NCBI RefSeq assembly: GCF_022340605.1
Contig: NZ_JAJDNQ010000065.1
Span: 1 to 34,298 of the forward strand
Length of the DNA stretch: 34,298 nt
Source of the DNA: Thiohalocapsa sp.
GTDB taxonomy: Bacteria > Pseudomonadota > Gammaproteobacteria > Chromatiales > Chromatiaceae
Reading direction: 5' to 3'
Position numbers and translations under genes: made by a program. Numbering within the stretch: position 1 is the first letter of the stretch; the number at the start of each line of letters is the position of its first letter. Shown here one piece after another: positions 1 through 9,504 of this stretch. Below the pieces are notes generated by a model. It was not told the DNA's origin and ran no database searches. It was given only the letters and a program-made list of their open reading frames with translations.

Positions 1-624
1 GGGCTGGCCGGCGACGATGGCGGCGAGCTGCGCCTCGCGCACGCCGAGCCGGCGCCGCTCCGGGTCGTCGAGGAGGGCCAGGGCGGCGCTCTTGGCGTCG
101 CCGCGCAGGCGGTACAGCGCCCGCACCTGGTCGGGCTCAAAGCTCACGCGCAACAGCTCGGCCGCAGGCGCGACCTTGTCGAGCGCGAGCCGCAGCAGCT
201 CGTTCACGAGCGGCGCCGGCAGCGGCAGGCTGCCGAGCCGCGCTGCGGCAACGGCCGGGACGCCCGCGGTCTCGCGCAGCTCCACGTGCAGGTTGGCGTA
301 GCCGAGGCTGCCGCCCAGCGGGAAGCTCCCCACGAGCGCCGCGCCGCCGCGGCCGAGCCGCACCCGCGCATGGCCGCCGAGCCGCCCTGCCCCAAGGTCC
401 GCCATGGCGTTCAACTTGGTCGGGGTCAGGGTGAGGCGCTTGATGCCCGGGTGCTCGAGGTCGCTGGCCTTGACGAGCGCGGCGAAGCTGCGCAGCTCCG
501 CGGGGGCGAGCGTGGCGTTGGCGGTCACCAGCGGCCGTGGCTCCACAACCAGCAGCAGCACCCCCACCGCGGCGATGGCGATGAAGGCGATCAACCCCAA
601 TAGTGCGGAGAGCAGCCGCAGCAT
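1..624 (-). CDS. Membrane-anchored protein of unknown function (C-terminus beyond window)
   Basis: An open frame of 208 codons runs from an ATG at 624 down to the window edge without a stop, so the C-terminus is missing. The N-terminus (MLRLLSALLGLIAFIAIAAV) is one hydrophobic helix of about 25 residues with a basic start, so it is either a signal anchor or an uncleaved signal peptide. The rest is soluble and rich in Leu, Ala and Arg, with no motif I recognise. It probably faces the periplasm (inference). It is divergent from fbaB, with 164 bp between the two starts. Codon use matches the neighbours. I do not recognise the family and assign no function. Confidence 0.72.
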   Translation of the reverse strand, partial: MLRLLSALLGLIAFIAIAAVGVLLLVVEPRPLVTANATLAPAELRSFAALVKASDLEHPGIKRLTLTPTKLNAMADLGAGRLGGHARVRLGRGGAALVGSFPLGGSLGYANLHVELRETAGVPAVAAARLGSLPLPAPLVNELLRLALDKVAPAAELLRVSFEPDQVRALYRLRGDAKSAALALLDDPERRRLGVREAQLAAIVAGQP

Positions 625-776
625 CGATCCCGGACCTCGCGTCAGGTCAGCGGCGCGCCGCGACTGCGCATCGGCCGCCCGGCGGCGTCGGACGCCAGCT
701 CAGGTGAACGGGGCAACGGGACGGGCGGCATGGACTACTCTCGGGAGACGCCGGAAGAGACAAGTTTCCATCCTAT

Positions 777-782
777 CGGAGG
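777..782 (+). promoter_or_regulatory. Ribosome binding site of fbaB
   Basis: CGGAGG lies six bases before the ATG at 789. It fits the anti-Shine-Dalgarno well and fixes the fbaB start. No convincing sigma70 boxes are visible in the 164 bp between the divergent genes. Confidence 0.75.
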
Positions 783-788
783 CTCAAC

Positions 789-1841
789 ATGACCGATATC
801 GTGCAATTGCTGGGTGATGAGGCGCCGGATCTGCTGGAGCATCGTTGCGAGGGCATCCCGCAGTCGATGCTGCACCTGCCGGGGCCGGATTTCATCGACC
901 GCGTGCTGGCCCAGTCGGACCGGCGCCCGGGCGTGCTGCGGAACCTCCAGGCGATGTTCGACCACGGCCGGCTCGGCGGCACCGGCTACATGTCGATCCT
1001 GCCGGTGGACCAGGGGGTGGAGCACTCCGCCGGTGCCTCCTTCGCGCCGAACCCCCTGTACTTCGACCCGGCCAATATCGTCGAGCTGGCCATCAACGGC
1101 GGCTGCAACGCGGTGGCCTCGACCCTGGGCGTACTGGGCAGCGTCGGCCGGCGCTACGCCCACAAGATCCCGTTCATCGTCAAGCTCAACCACAACGAGC
1201 TCCTGACCTACCCGAACATCTACGACCAGACCCTGTTCGCGGACGTGGAGCAGGCCTTCGAGCTGGGCGCGGCGGCGGTGGGGGCGACCATCTACTTCGG
1301 CTCGCCGGAGTCGCGGCGGCAAATCCAGGAGGTGAGCGAGGCCTTCCATCGCGCACACGAGCTGGGCATGGCCACGGTGCTCTGGGCGTATCTGCGCAAC
1401 AGCGCCTTCAAGCACGAGGGTGTGGACTATCATACCGCCGCCGATCTCACCGGCCAGGCGAACCATCTGGCAGCCACCATCGAGGCGGACATCGTCAAGC
1501 AGAAGCAGGCGACGGTGGACGGCGGCTTCAAGGCCATCGGCTTCGGCAAGACGAGCCCTATCGTCTACGAGACCCTCTCCGGCGAGCACCCCATCGACCG
1601 GGTGCGCTACCAGGTGGCCAACTGCTACATGGGGCGCGCCGGCATGATCAACTCCGGCGGCGCCTCCAGCGGCGCCAGCGACCTGGCCGAGGCGGTGCGC
1701 ACGGCGGTGATCAACAAGCGCGCCGGCGGCATGGGGCTCATCTCCGGGCGCAAGGCCTTCCAGCGGCCGATGCCGGAGGGCATCGGGCTGCTGAACGCCA
1801 TTCAGGACGTCTATCTGTCCGATGCAGTCAGTGTCGCCTAA
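789..1841 (+). CDS. fbaB: Class I fructose-bisphosphate aldolase (FbaB/DhnA family)
   Basis: Reversibly cleaves fructose 1,6-bisphosphate to glyceraldehyde-3-phosphate and dihydroxyacetone phosphate by a Schiff-base mechanism, in cytoplasmic glycolysis, gluconeogenesis or the Calvin cycle. The 350-residue product equals the E. coli FbaB length and is collinear with it. It has the [10 protein letters not shown] block (71-80), VKLNHNELL (131-139), ADIVKQK (233-239, with Lys237 the probable Schiff-base lysine), the [11 protein letters not shown] stretch, and the C-terminal [20 protein letters not shown] segment. The start has a good ribosome binding site. It appears monocistronic: the next gene is on the other strand and a duplicated repeat element follows the stop. 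Product identification is firm; the exact catalytic lysine is by analogy. Confidence 0.96.
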   Translation: MTDIVQLLGDEAPDLLEHRCEGIPQSMLHLPGPDFIDRVLAQSDRRPGVLRNLQAMFDHGRLGGTGYMSILPVDQGVEHSAGASFAPNPLYFDPANIVELAINGGCNAVASTLGVLGSVGRRYAHKIPFIVKLNHNELLTYPNIYDQTLFADVEQAFELGAAAVGATIYFGSPESRRQIQEVSEAFHRAHELGMATVLWAYLRNSAFKHEGVDYHTAADLTGQANHLAATIEADIVKQKQATVDGGFKAIGFGKTSPIVYETLSGEHPIDRVRYQVANCYMGRAGMINSGGASSGASDLAEAVRTAVINKRAGGMGLISGRKAFQRPMPEGIGLLNAIQDVYLSDAVSVA

Positions 1842-1880
1842 GCGACCCGTAACAGCACTTGTGCAGAGGCACGCCAAGTC

Positions 1881-2040
1881 TTGTGGGAGCGGCACTCTCG
1901 GTGCCGCGACCGGCGCCGAGGCAGCACACCAAGCCCCGCGCAACCGCCCGGTGTCAGCCAACCGCGCGGCCATCGTCGCGCCACAAAAGGCAGTGGCGCT
2001 CCCACACCGGCTCGCCTGAAGCCCCCCCTGATGGCAGCGC
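1881..2040 (+). repeat. REP/MITE-like composite element, copy A1
   Basis: Starts TTGTGGGAGCGGCAC and has the inverted partner GTGGCGCTCCCAC ending at 2005, about 125 bp in all, with an internal GGTGCCGCGACC block. A further shared tail (CTCGCCTGAAG) runs to about 2040. The same module recurs at 2064, 9505, 13641 (reverse), 20575 (left end missing) and 20729. No reading frame makes sense in it. Confidence 0.85.
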
Positions 2041-2063
2041 TTGTGGCGCGGCGCGCCAGCGTC

Positions 2064-2182
2064 TTGTGGGAGCGGCACTCTCGGTGCCGCGACCGGCGCC
2101 GAGGCAGCACACCAAGCCCCGCGCAACCGCCCGGTGTCAGCCAACCGCGCGGCCGTCGTCGCGGCGGGGACGCCGCTCCCAC
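2064..2182 (+). repeat. REP/MITE-like composite element, copy A2
   Basis: Nearly identical to copy A1 over its first 95 bp and in the same orientation, so this is a local duplication. The right end differs: it carries the GCGGGGACGCCGCTCCCAC terminus typical of the shorter elements at 15.3 kb, so the copy looks chimeric. It lies just past the stop of the dienelactone-hydrolase gene and may act in its 3' end formation (inference). Confidence 0.82.
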
Positions 2183-2189
2183 GGGCGGC

Positions 2190-2969
2190 TCAGTCCCCGA
2201 ACAGCTCGTCGAAAAAGTCCTGCATCCGCTGCCAGGAGCGGGCGTCCGCCTGGGCGTCGTACTTGAGGTTCTCGATGCCATACTCGCCGGCGTTGGGATT
2301 GGTGAAGCTGTGGCGGGCGCCGCCGTAGATGTCCATCTCCCAGTTGGCGCCGGCGGCCTCCAGCTTGTTCTGGAAGTTGGTCACGATGTCGGAGGTGACG
2401 AAGCTGTCCGTCGCGCCGTGCAGCACAAGGATCTCAGGGCCGATCTTGCCTTTTGACTCCTCCGGTGCCGCCGGCAGCGAGCCGTGGAAGCTCACCACGC
2501 CCAGCACATCGGCGTCGCCATAGGCCATTTGCAGCACGGTGCCGCCGCCGAAGCAGTAGCCGATGGCGGCGGTCTTGTCCGGTTCCACGTACTCGCTGGC
2601 CTTGAGCTGATCGAGGCCGAGCTCGGCGCGGTGGCGCCAGAGCTCCACGTCGGCGGTGACTTCCTGCATCCAGTCCTGCGCCTGGCCCGGCTTGTCGGTG
2701 ACATGACCGTTGCCGTACATGTCCGCGGCGAAGGCGACATAGCCCAGCTCCGCGAGCATGCTGGCGCGCTGCTTGGCGTAGTCGTTCAGGCCCCACCACT
2801 CGTGGATCACCAGCACGCCGGGGCGCTTGCCCTCGATGCTGTCGTCCCAGTACAGGTAGCCGGTGAGCGGCACGTCCTCGTCCATGTACTGGACGGCCTT
2901 GGACTGGACCTCGGCGAATGCCGCGTTGCTGGCGGCGAGCAGGATCAGCGAGGCGAGAATGATGCGCAT
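2190..2969 (-). CDS. Exported dienelactone-hydrolase family protein
   Basis: Alpha/beta hydrolase of the dienelactone hydrolase family (Cys-His-Asp triad). Family members hydrolyse dienelactones or related esters and lactones; the substrate here is unknown. The 259-residue start at MRIILASL is preferred over longer in-frame options because a strong CCGGAGG lies upstream and a signal peptide (about residues 1-19, ending NAAFA) follows, which places the protein in the periplasm. The nucleophile motif is GYCFGGG (Cys139), with Asp188 in LHGATDSF and His220 in GARHSF. IHEWWG (55-60) is a typical family block. It lies downstream of, and on the same strand as, the HbpS-like gene, with about 220 bp and a repeat between, so it probably has its own promoter. 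Confidence 0.9.
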   Translation of the reverse strand: MRIILASLILLAASNAAFAEVQSKAVQYMDEDVPLTGYLYWDDSIEGKRPGVLVIHEWWGLNDYAKQRASMLAELGYVAFAADMYGNGHVTDKPGQAQDWMQEVTADVELWRHRAELGLDQLKASEYVEPDKTAAIGYCFGGGTVLQMAYGDADVLGVVSFHGSLPAAPEESKGKIGPEILVLHGATDSFVTSDIVTNFQNKLEAAGANWEMDIYGGARHSFTNPNAGEYGIENLKYDAQADARSWQRMQDFFDELFGD

Positions 2970-3056
2970 GACTAAGACCTCCGGAGGATTCAGGTCGGGG
3001 TTGATGGGCACGGCTGTGGCCGACGGGGAGCCTCGGAACTCCTGAAGCAAACCTGC

Positions 3057-3145
3057 GTAGGTTGGGCGGCGGTATGAAGCCGGGCGCGGAGCCCAACATA
3101 ACCGCCTGCTTGTCGGGCCTCCTACGTCGGCCCGACCTACGGCCG
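3057..3145 (+). repeat. Short GGCCCGAC-type hairpin repeats
   Basis: Two adjacent hairpins. The first is GTAGGTTGGGC...GCCCAAC at about 3057-3100. The second is GTCGGGCC...GGCCCGAC at about 3114-3138 with a nine-base loop. Relatives lie at 9660-9686 and 13418-13498. They resemble the extragenic palindromes common in gammaproteobacteria. Confidence 0.65.
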
Positions 3146-3186
3146 CCGCGTCACATGCAGCCGCGACAGGTTTTCTGCGCAGCCGC

Positions 3187-3702
3187 TCAGAACGCCATCT
3201 CCAGATCGTCGTGCACCGCGTCGACCCCGGCCTTGGCGCAGGCCTCATCGGTCTCGCCGGCGGGCGCTCCGCTGACGCCGACGCCGCCGAGCAGCGAGCC
3301 GCCCACTGAGACGGTCACGCCGCCGGGGGACATGACGAGGAAGTCCTGCCGGCCAACCGCCGTGTCCGCACGCTCGGCCAGCGCCGAGGTGTCGGCGTTG
3401 AAGTTCACCGCCGTGTAGGCCTTCTTGAAGCTGATGGGCACGGTGATGGGCGCGGCGATGGTGTCGCGCAGTTGCGCCTGCACCACGCCGTCACGGTCCA
3501 CGACGGTCACGCCGATCTGGATGCCCTTCGCGCGGCAGGCGTCGATGCTGGCCTGGGCGATCTTCTGCGCCGTGTCCAGAGACATGCGCTTGACCGACAC
3601 GGTCATCGGCTCCTCGGCCAGGGCCGGTGTTGCGGCGCCGCCGGCGACGATGGCAGCGGCCAGGACCGCGGTGGCAGAACGGGTGCGGTGCAAACGGGTC
3701 AT
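3187..3702 (-). CDS. Exported HbpS/GlcG-like (DUF336) heme-binding-type protein
   Basis: A 171-residue protein of the GlcG/HbpS (DUF336) family. Characterised members bind heme or act as extracellular sensors; others are of unknown role beside degradation genes. A signal peptide spans about residues 1-29 (cleavage near PALA-EE). The mature part has the family layout: LDTAQKIAQASIDACRAKG, then IGVTVVDRDGVVQAQLRD, AYTAVNF, and the glycine-rich LVMSPGGVTVSVGGSLLGGVGVSG shared by the family (quoted here in parts: LVMSPGGV, VGGSLLGG). The start is supported by GAGGAG about nine bases upstream. It is followed on the same strand by the exported hydrolase. Heme binding is not demonstrated by sequence alone. 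Confidence 0.85.
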   Translation of the reverse strand: MTRLHRTRSATAVLAAAIVAGGAATPALAEEPMTVSVKRMSLDTAQKIAQASIDACRAKGIQIGVTVVDRDGVVQAQLRDTIAAPITVPISFKKAYTAVNFNADTSALAERADTAVGRQDFLVMSPGGVTVSVGGSLLGGVGVSGAPAGETDEACAKAGVDAVHDDLEMAF

Positions 3703-3861
3703 GCGGAGACTCCTCTGTTACCGTGTCGTTGGGGATGGAGTGGATGCATTGGGCGTGCGGGGGATCATGCACGATCGGGCGCATCCGCGACCGGTACCCT
3801 GCCCCGCCGATGCGCCAAAGATGGGCATCCCGCCGCCGCAAGCAAAGAGGCAGCATCCTGC

Positions 3862-3992
3862 CGGAGCGCCGGCGTCTCGCCGGCTGCCGGAGCGCCGGCG
3901 TCTCGCCGGCTGTCGGAGCGCCGGCGTCTCGCCGGCTGTCGGAGCGCCGGCGTCTCGCCGGCTGTCGGAGCGGGGGCGTCTCGCCCCCGTGG
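3862..3992 (+). repeat. Array of five 26-bp hairpin units
   Basis: Units begin CGGAGC at 3862, 3888, 3914, 3940 and 3966, an exact 26-bp period. Each holds GCCGGC-GTCTC-GCCGGC-like arms (six-base stem). The last unit changes both arms to GGGGGC and GCCCCC, keeping the stem. It lies between the HbpS-like start and the ispG stop. There are no unique spacers, so it is not a CRISPR. Confidence 0.9.
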
Positions 3993-4067
3993 GGGAGCAA
4001 GCAGTCAGCACAGCCGATGGCTCGGCGCACTACCGTGATCCCATACCGGCAGCTAGAAGCCGCGGGT

Positions 4068-4209
4068 CCCAGCGGCCGGCAAGATGCCGGCGCTCCCAGT
4101 AGCCGGCAAGATGCCGGCGCTCCCAGTAGCCGGCAAGATGCCGGCGCTCCCAGTGGCCGGCAAGATGCCGGCGCTCCCAGTGGCCGGCAAGATGCCGGCG
4201 CTCCCGGTG
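4068..4209 (-). repeat. Array of five 27-bp hairpin units, inverted relative to the 3.9-kb array
   Basis: GCCGGC-AAGAT-GCCGGC hairpins start at 4075, 4102, 4129, 4156 and 4183 (27-bp period), each followed by GCTCCCAGT. Read on the minus strand they match the 3862-3992 units, so the two arrays form a large inverted pair about 75 bp apart. It sits directly downstream of ispG. Confidence 0.9.
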
Positions 4210-4260
4210 TCGGGCGGCGGCGAGACGGCAGATGTGGCGTCCTGGCCGACCGTCGCGCCC

Positions 4261-5499
<1,239 letters not shown>

Positions 5500-5748
5500 G
5501 GCTGCTCTCGTTGGTCTCAAGGAGACGCCGGTGATTGGGCACGCTTTGGCGCGGGAGATGGTGTCGCGGCGGGTGCGCTTCCACCCGCCGCGGCGACAGA
5601 CAGTGGCGCGAAGCCTAGCACAGCCCCGGCCGGTCAACGGCGCGCCGGTTGGCCCGGCAACGCCGGGGCTCCCGCCGCGACTGCACCCGGGGGCGCCGAG
5701 TTGCACTCGGCTCGCCGCCGGCGCGGCCCTCGCGCAACCTGTCCAGAC

Positions 5749-6600
5749 TCAGGGCAGGTTGGCACGCAGGCCGGCGGCGATGGCGAGGTAGTCCGGATGT
5801 GCCGGTGTCAGGAGCCCGTGCCGGATCAGGAAGTCGATGATGACCAGGTTGCAGTTGAGCTTGAAGTCGTCGCTGGTATCGACGATGTGCATCACCTCGG
5901 CCGCCGGCATCAGGTGAAACGACTCCACCTCGTCGTCGTTGCAGCGCGGCGTGATGTCGGCGGGCAGTTCCAGGTCGTAGCAGTAGATGGTGTCGGGCTT
6001 GAGGCCGCGGCTGGAGTCCCGGCAGTAGGAGACGATGCCGACGGGCCGGGCGCGGTCGGCGATCTCGGCCGGCAGCGATGCCTCCTCCCAGCACTCCTTG
6101 CGCAGGTTGTCGGCCAGGCCGATGCCCCAGGGCAGGCCGCCGGCGACGATGTGGTCCAGCTTGCCGGGCGCGACGCGCCGGCTGCGCGAGCGCCGGGCGA
6201 CCCAGAGATAGAGACCGTCGTCACGCCGCACGAAGCCGTTCATGTGCTGGCCGAAGGCGCGGATGCCGAAATACGGCGCCACCGCCCGGTCCATGAGAAA
6301 GCGCGGCTCGCCGGCAGCGTTGAGCGCCGGATAGCGCTCGCCGTGCAAGTGGCTCACGAGGTCGCGCTGATCGAGGTCCACGCTAAGCGCGGCGAAGGCG
6401 TCGCCGCGGGCATCGAATCCCGCCGGCGCGGAGCGCCAGTGCAGCACATCGTCGGCCAGTGCAAAGTTGTCGCCCAGCCCCGCCAGCGCCCGCGCGAAGC
6501 GTCGCCGCACCCACCCGAGCCGCTCGCCCGCCACCACGAAGGGCTGGAAGTCCGCCGGCTGCCAGCGGTTGCAGGCTTGGATGTGGGAGAGGAAGGACAT
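5749..6600 (-). CDS. DUF4743-NUDIX hydrolase (Tnr3/NUDT24-like)
   Basis: A 283-residue protein with an N-terminal DUF4743 region (about 1-115) and a NUDIX fold (about 116-275). The variant NUDIX box lies at 153-177 (GGLPWGIGLADN then LRKECWEEAS), with the catalytic RE-type part replaced by KEC-WEE as is usual in this subfamily. Eukaryotic relatives (the yeast Tnr3 C-terminal part, plant Nudt20/24) hydrolyse damaged thiamin diphosphate forms such as oxythiamin and oxothiamin diphosphate, so a thiamin-cofactor sanitising role is the best guess. Start MSFLSHIQACN fits the family; the longer in-frame start reads into low-complexity DNA. It lies downstream of yjbQ and mazG on the same strand, but 358 bp away from yjbQ. 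Confidence 0.88.
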   Translation of the reverse strand: MSFLSHIQACNRWQPADFQPFVVAGERLGWVRRRFARALAGLGDNFALADDVLHWRSAPAGFDARGDAFAALSVDLDQRDLVSHLHGERYPALNAAGEPRFLMDRAVAPYFGIRAFGQHMNGFVRRDDGLYLWVARRSRSRRVAPGKLDHIVAGGLPWGIGLADNLRKECWEEASLPAEIADRARPVGIVSYCRDSSRGLKPDTIYCYDLELPADITPRCNDDEVESFHLMPAAEVMHIVDTSDDFKLNCNLVIIDFLIRHGLLTPAHPDYLAIAAGLRANLP

Positions 6601-6958
<358 letters not shown>

Positions 6959-7363
6959 TCAAACAGCCAATACCGTACAAACCACCCGCCGATCGCTGCG
7001 CGGCCCGTCGAACTCGCAGAAGAAGACGTTCTGCCAGGTGGAAAGTCCGAGCTGGCCGTCGATGATGGGGATGCTCTCGGACGGCCCGACGAGACCGGCC
7101 TTGAGGTGGGCATCGCCATTGCCGTCCTGGGCGTCGTGGCGCCAGACGCCGCGCGGCACGAGCTGGCGCAGCAACTCGACGACGTCGGTCTGCACGCTGT
7201 CGTCCCAGTTCTCCTGGATCATGACGGCGGCGGTGGCGCCCTGGGCGTAGACGTTGACGAGGCCGCTCTGGACGCCGCTCCTGGCGACGATGTCGCGCAC
7301 CTGCGGCGTGATGTCTACGAGCACCTCGCGAGTGCGGGTGACGAGGCGAATGGTTTCGGGCAT
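6959..7363 (-). CDS. yjbQ: YjbQ family (UPF0047) protein
   Basis: A 134-residue single-domain protein of the YjbQ/UPF0047 family. Weak thiamin-phosphate-synthase activity has been reported for members, but the physiological role is uncertain. Conserved blocks are present: VNVYAQGATAAVMIQENWD (43-61), WRHD, GNGDAHLKAGLVGPS with the family's metal-site type histidines, and a STWQNVFFCEFDGPR C-terminal strand. The start is MPETIRLV; the ribosome binding site is weak. It lies 72 bp downstream of mazG on the same strand, with a GGAGTGC tandem repeat between them. Proximity to the DUF4743-NUDIX gene fits a thiamin-related pair, by inference only. Confidence 0.92.
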   Translation of the reverse strand: MPETIRLVTRTREVLVDITPQVRDIVARSGVQSGLVNVYAQGATAAVMIQENWDDSVQTDVVELLRQLVPRGVWRHDAQDGNGDAHLKAGLVGPSESIPIIDGQLGLSTWQNVFFCEFDGPRSDRRVVCTVLAV

Positions 7364-7380
7364 GGCGGGGCGGGGAAGTT

Positions 7381-7415
7381 CGGAGTGCGGAGTGCGGAGT
7401 GCGGAGTGCGGAGTG
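7381..7415 (+). repeat. Five tandem copies of a 7-bp unit
   Basis: CGGAGTG is repeated five times in the short gap between mazG and yjbQ. A complementary trace of the same motif (CTCCGCACTCCGCAC) is at about 6717-6732, on the far side of yjbQ. Confidence 0.92.
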
Positions 7416-7435
7416 CGCGGCCGGCGGCCCGGCAG

Positions 7436-8290
7436 TCAGCGCTCCTCCGACTTCACGGTTTCCCAGAGGCGCTCCATCTCGTCGCGGTGCTCGGGGCCAG
7501 GCTGCTTGCCGGCCGCACCGAGACAGACCTCCACGCGCATGAAGCGGCGCTCGAAGCGGTGGTTGGCGGCGCGCAGCGCCTGCTCGGCGTCGACGTCCAG
7601 GTGCCGCGCCAGGTTGACGCAGGAGAACAGTAGGTCGCCCACCTCGTGCACCCGCTCCAGCGGGTCGGCCTGGGCGCCGAAAGTGGCCTCGCACTCCGCG
7701 AGCTCCTCGCGCACCTTGGCGGCGACGCCGTCGAGATCGTCCCAATCGAAGCCGACGCGGGCGGCGCGCTTCTGCAGCTTGTGTGCCCGCACCAGCGCTG
7801 GCAGGGCCTGGGCGACGCCTTCCATGACACTGGTGCGCAGGCGCTTGCCCTTGGCCTCGCGCTCGGCGGCCTTCATGGCCTCCCAGTTCTCCCGGACCTC
7901 CTCCTCGCTGGCCACCTCGGCGTCACCGAAGACGTGCGGGTGGCGGCGGACCATCTTGCCGGTGATGGAGGCGACCACATCGCCGAAGTCGAAGTCGCCC
8001 TGCTCCTGGGCCATGCGCGCGTAGATGGCCACCTGAAACAGGAGGTCACCGAGCTCCTCGCACAGCTCGGCCATGTCGTCGTTCTCGATGGCCTCGGCGA
8101 CCTCGTAGGCCTCCTCCAGGGTGTAGGGGAGGATGGTGCGCGGCGTCTGCTGCAAGTCCCAGGGGCAGCCGTGCTCCGGGTCGCGCAGCCGCGCCACCAC
8201 GGCCAGCAGCGACGCGACGCTGCGCACATCCATCGCGCGGACGTCGGCTGCTGTGGGTTCTGGCGGCACTTGGTCCTGTTGTTCGCTCAT
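7436..8290 (-). CDS. mazG: Nucleoside triphosphate pyrophosphohydrolase MazG
   Basis: Hydrolyses (d)NTPs to NMP plus pyrophosphate. In E. coli it acts in house-cleaning and lowers ppGpp under starvation. The 284-residue product has two MazG domains. The first carries LEEAYEVAEA followed by CEELGDLLFQV (the EExxE...ExxD magnesium motif). The second carries VREELAECEA and HEVGDLLFSCV. CPWDLQQT near the N-terminus is the usual family entry motif. I chose the start at MSEQQDQV; in-frame ATGs further up lie inside an 11-bp tandem repeat and would add residues not seen in MazG proteins. No strong ribosome binding site is visible at this start, which is odd given the repeat. yjbQ follows 72 bp downstream. 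Confidence 0.95.
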   Translation of the reverse strand: MSEQQDQVPPEPTAADVRAMDVRSVASLLAVVARLRDPEHGCPWDLQQTPRTILPYTLEEAYEVAEAIENDDMAELCEELGDLLFQVAIYARMAQEQGDFDFGDVVASITGKMVRRHPHVFGDAEVASEEEVRENWEAMKAAEREAKGKRLRTSVMEGVAQALPALVRAHKLQKRAARVGFDWDDLDGVAAKVREELAECEATFGAQADPLERVHEVGDLLFSCVNLARHLDVDAEQALRAANHRFERRFMRVEVCLGAAGKQPGPEHRDEMERLWETVKSEER

Positions 8291-8307
8291 GGCAAGGTCG
8301 GCGTTAA

Positions 8308-8373
8308 ATGGGCGTGGCATGGGCGTGGCATGGGCGTGGCATGGGCGTGGCATGGGCGTGGCATGGGCGTGGG
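8308..8373 (-). repeat. Six tandem copies of an 11-bp unit upstream of mazG
   Basis: ATGGGCGTGGC is repeated six times (the last copy ends GGG) starting 18 bp upstream of the mazG start. On the mazG strand each unit reads ATGCCACGCCC-like, so each copy brings an ATG. Since 11 is not a multiple of 3, only every third ATG is in frame with mazG. Confidence 0.95.
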
Positions 8374-8421
8374 ATAGTTTCGCTCGGCGCAGAAGCTATG
8401 GGCGGAATCCGTGAATGCGAT

Positions 8422-8778
8422 CTACGGCCGCACCAGCGCATCGAACAGCAGGCCGAGCAGCACCGCGGCGATGCTGCCCCACTTCCAGTAGCCGATGGGG
8501 ATGCCGACCACCTCGCCGCGCCTGGAGCGGCTCGGGTCCTGGAGAATCCACCACAGGTGCGGGCCGGACAGGAACCAGGGGATGAAGCCGAACATCACCG
8601 GCACGCTGATCCACAGCGGCAGCGGCTCGTTCAGGTACACCAGCACCAGCAGCGCCGGCCAGCCGATGAAATAGCCCGCCGTGAGCTTGGCATCGAGGGT
8701 CTTCTCGCGCGTGAACGCGAACGCCACCACCGCGGCGACGCCCCACAGAGTCGCGATGGCGATGAGGATGATCCGCAC
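8422..8778 (-). CDS. Small multi-pass membrane protein, unknown
   Basis: 118 residues, starting with GTG and with GAGGAC about 11 bases upstream. Three or four hydrophobic helices are visible: 2-21 (RIILIAIATLWGVAAVVAFA), about 35-50, about 53-70, and 103-115 near the C-terminus. A basic loop (DPSRSRRGE) lies between the last two. I do not recognise the family. It starts 46 bp after the lipoprotein stop on the same strand, so the two may be cotranscribed. The mazG repeat follows downstream. Confidence 0.75.
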   Translation of the reverse strand: MRIILIAIATLWGVAAVVAFAFTREKTLDAKLTAGYFIGWPALLVLVYLNEPLPLWISVPVMFGFIPWFLSGPHLWWILQDPSRSRRGEVVGIPIGYWKWGSIAAVLLGLLFDALVRP

Positions 8779-8824
8779 GGCGCGCGTCCTCAGGCCCGGG
8801 CAGCGGCCGGCTCGGCGCGGCGGC

Positions 8825-9406
8825 TCATGGCAGCACCACCTCGGGCTCGGGTGGGGGCGGCGGCGGTGCCTGCTTGATCTTGCGCACCATGATGAGCGGG
8901 CTCACGGCCACGTCGACGAACTTCGCACAGTCGCCCGGCTGCGCCGTGAAGCGGTTCATGTCCTCACCGATGGCGCAGCGGCCGGGGTCCGTGATGCCGA
9001 TGTAATCGATCTCGTTGCAGCCGATCTGCGTGAAGGTGACCTCCCGATACTGGCTCTCGGTGGGCTTCACCTCCGTGAAGTTGCGCGTGACGGCGTCATA
9101 CTTGACGTTGCCGCGGATGTACGCGGTGAGACGGATGGACAGGTTGGTCACCTTGATGTCCAGGTTGTTGGTAAAGGTCATCCCGAGCAGGCAGGCGTCC
9201 GGAAACGCCTTCTTCATGTTAATGCTCACCACCACCGCCTTGCGGCCGGTATCGGTGACCGGGTCGCTACGGGTGATCTTCGGCGCGTTGGGATTCACTG
9301 GCGGCTCGACATGAAGGCCGACGGCGCGCTTGAAATCGTCCATGGCGCACCCGCCGGCCGCAAGCACGGCCAGCAGCGCGCTCACGTAGCAAAGCTGCTT
9401 GAACAT
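8825..9406 (-). CDS. Putative lipoprotein, unknown function
   Basis: A 193-residue protein from MFKQLCYVSALL. Residues 1-19 form a signal peptide ending AAGGC, a lipobox-like site with Cys20 as the probable lipidated residue. The mature part is beta-rich with several cysteines (CLLGM, IGCNEID, GRCAIG, GDCAKF) that could form disulfides in the periplasm. The C-terminus is a Pro-rich tail (QAPPPPPPEPEVVLP). The family is not recognised. The frame is open for another 168 codons upstream, but that part reads through repeat A3 and is not real. The small membrane-protein gene follows. Confidence 0.78.
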   Translation of the reverse strand: MFKQLCYVSALLAVLAAGGCAMDDFKRAVGLHVEPPVNPNAPKITRSDPVTDTGRKAVVVSINMKKAFPDACLLGMTFTNNLDIKVTNLSIRLTAYIRGNVKYDAVTRNFTEVKPTESQYREVTFTQIGCNEIDYIGITDPGRCAIGEDMNRFTAQPGDCAKFVDVAVSPLIMVRKIKQAPPPPPPEPEVVLP

Positions 9407-9504
9407 AGACAACTCGGGACTGGCTGATCGGACAAACCTGCAAGGGATGCAAGGATACAGGAATCTCCCAAGGCCTCGCTGCCGCACCGGCCACATAGCA
9501 GCTC

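Noticed and set aside
3862-4209. Possible CRISPR arrays
   Set aside because: Units of 26-27 bp repeat with no unique spacers, each is a short hairpin, and no cas genes are present.
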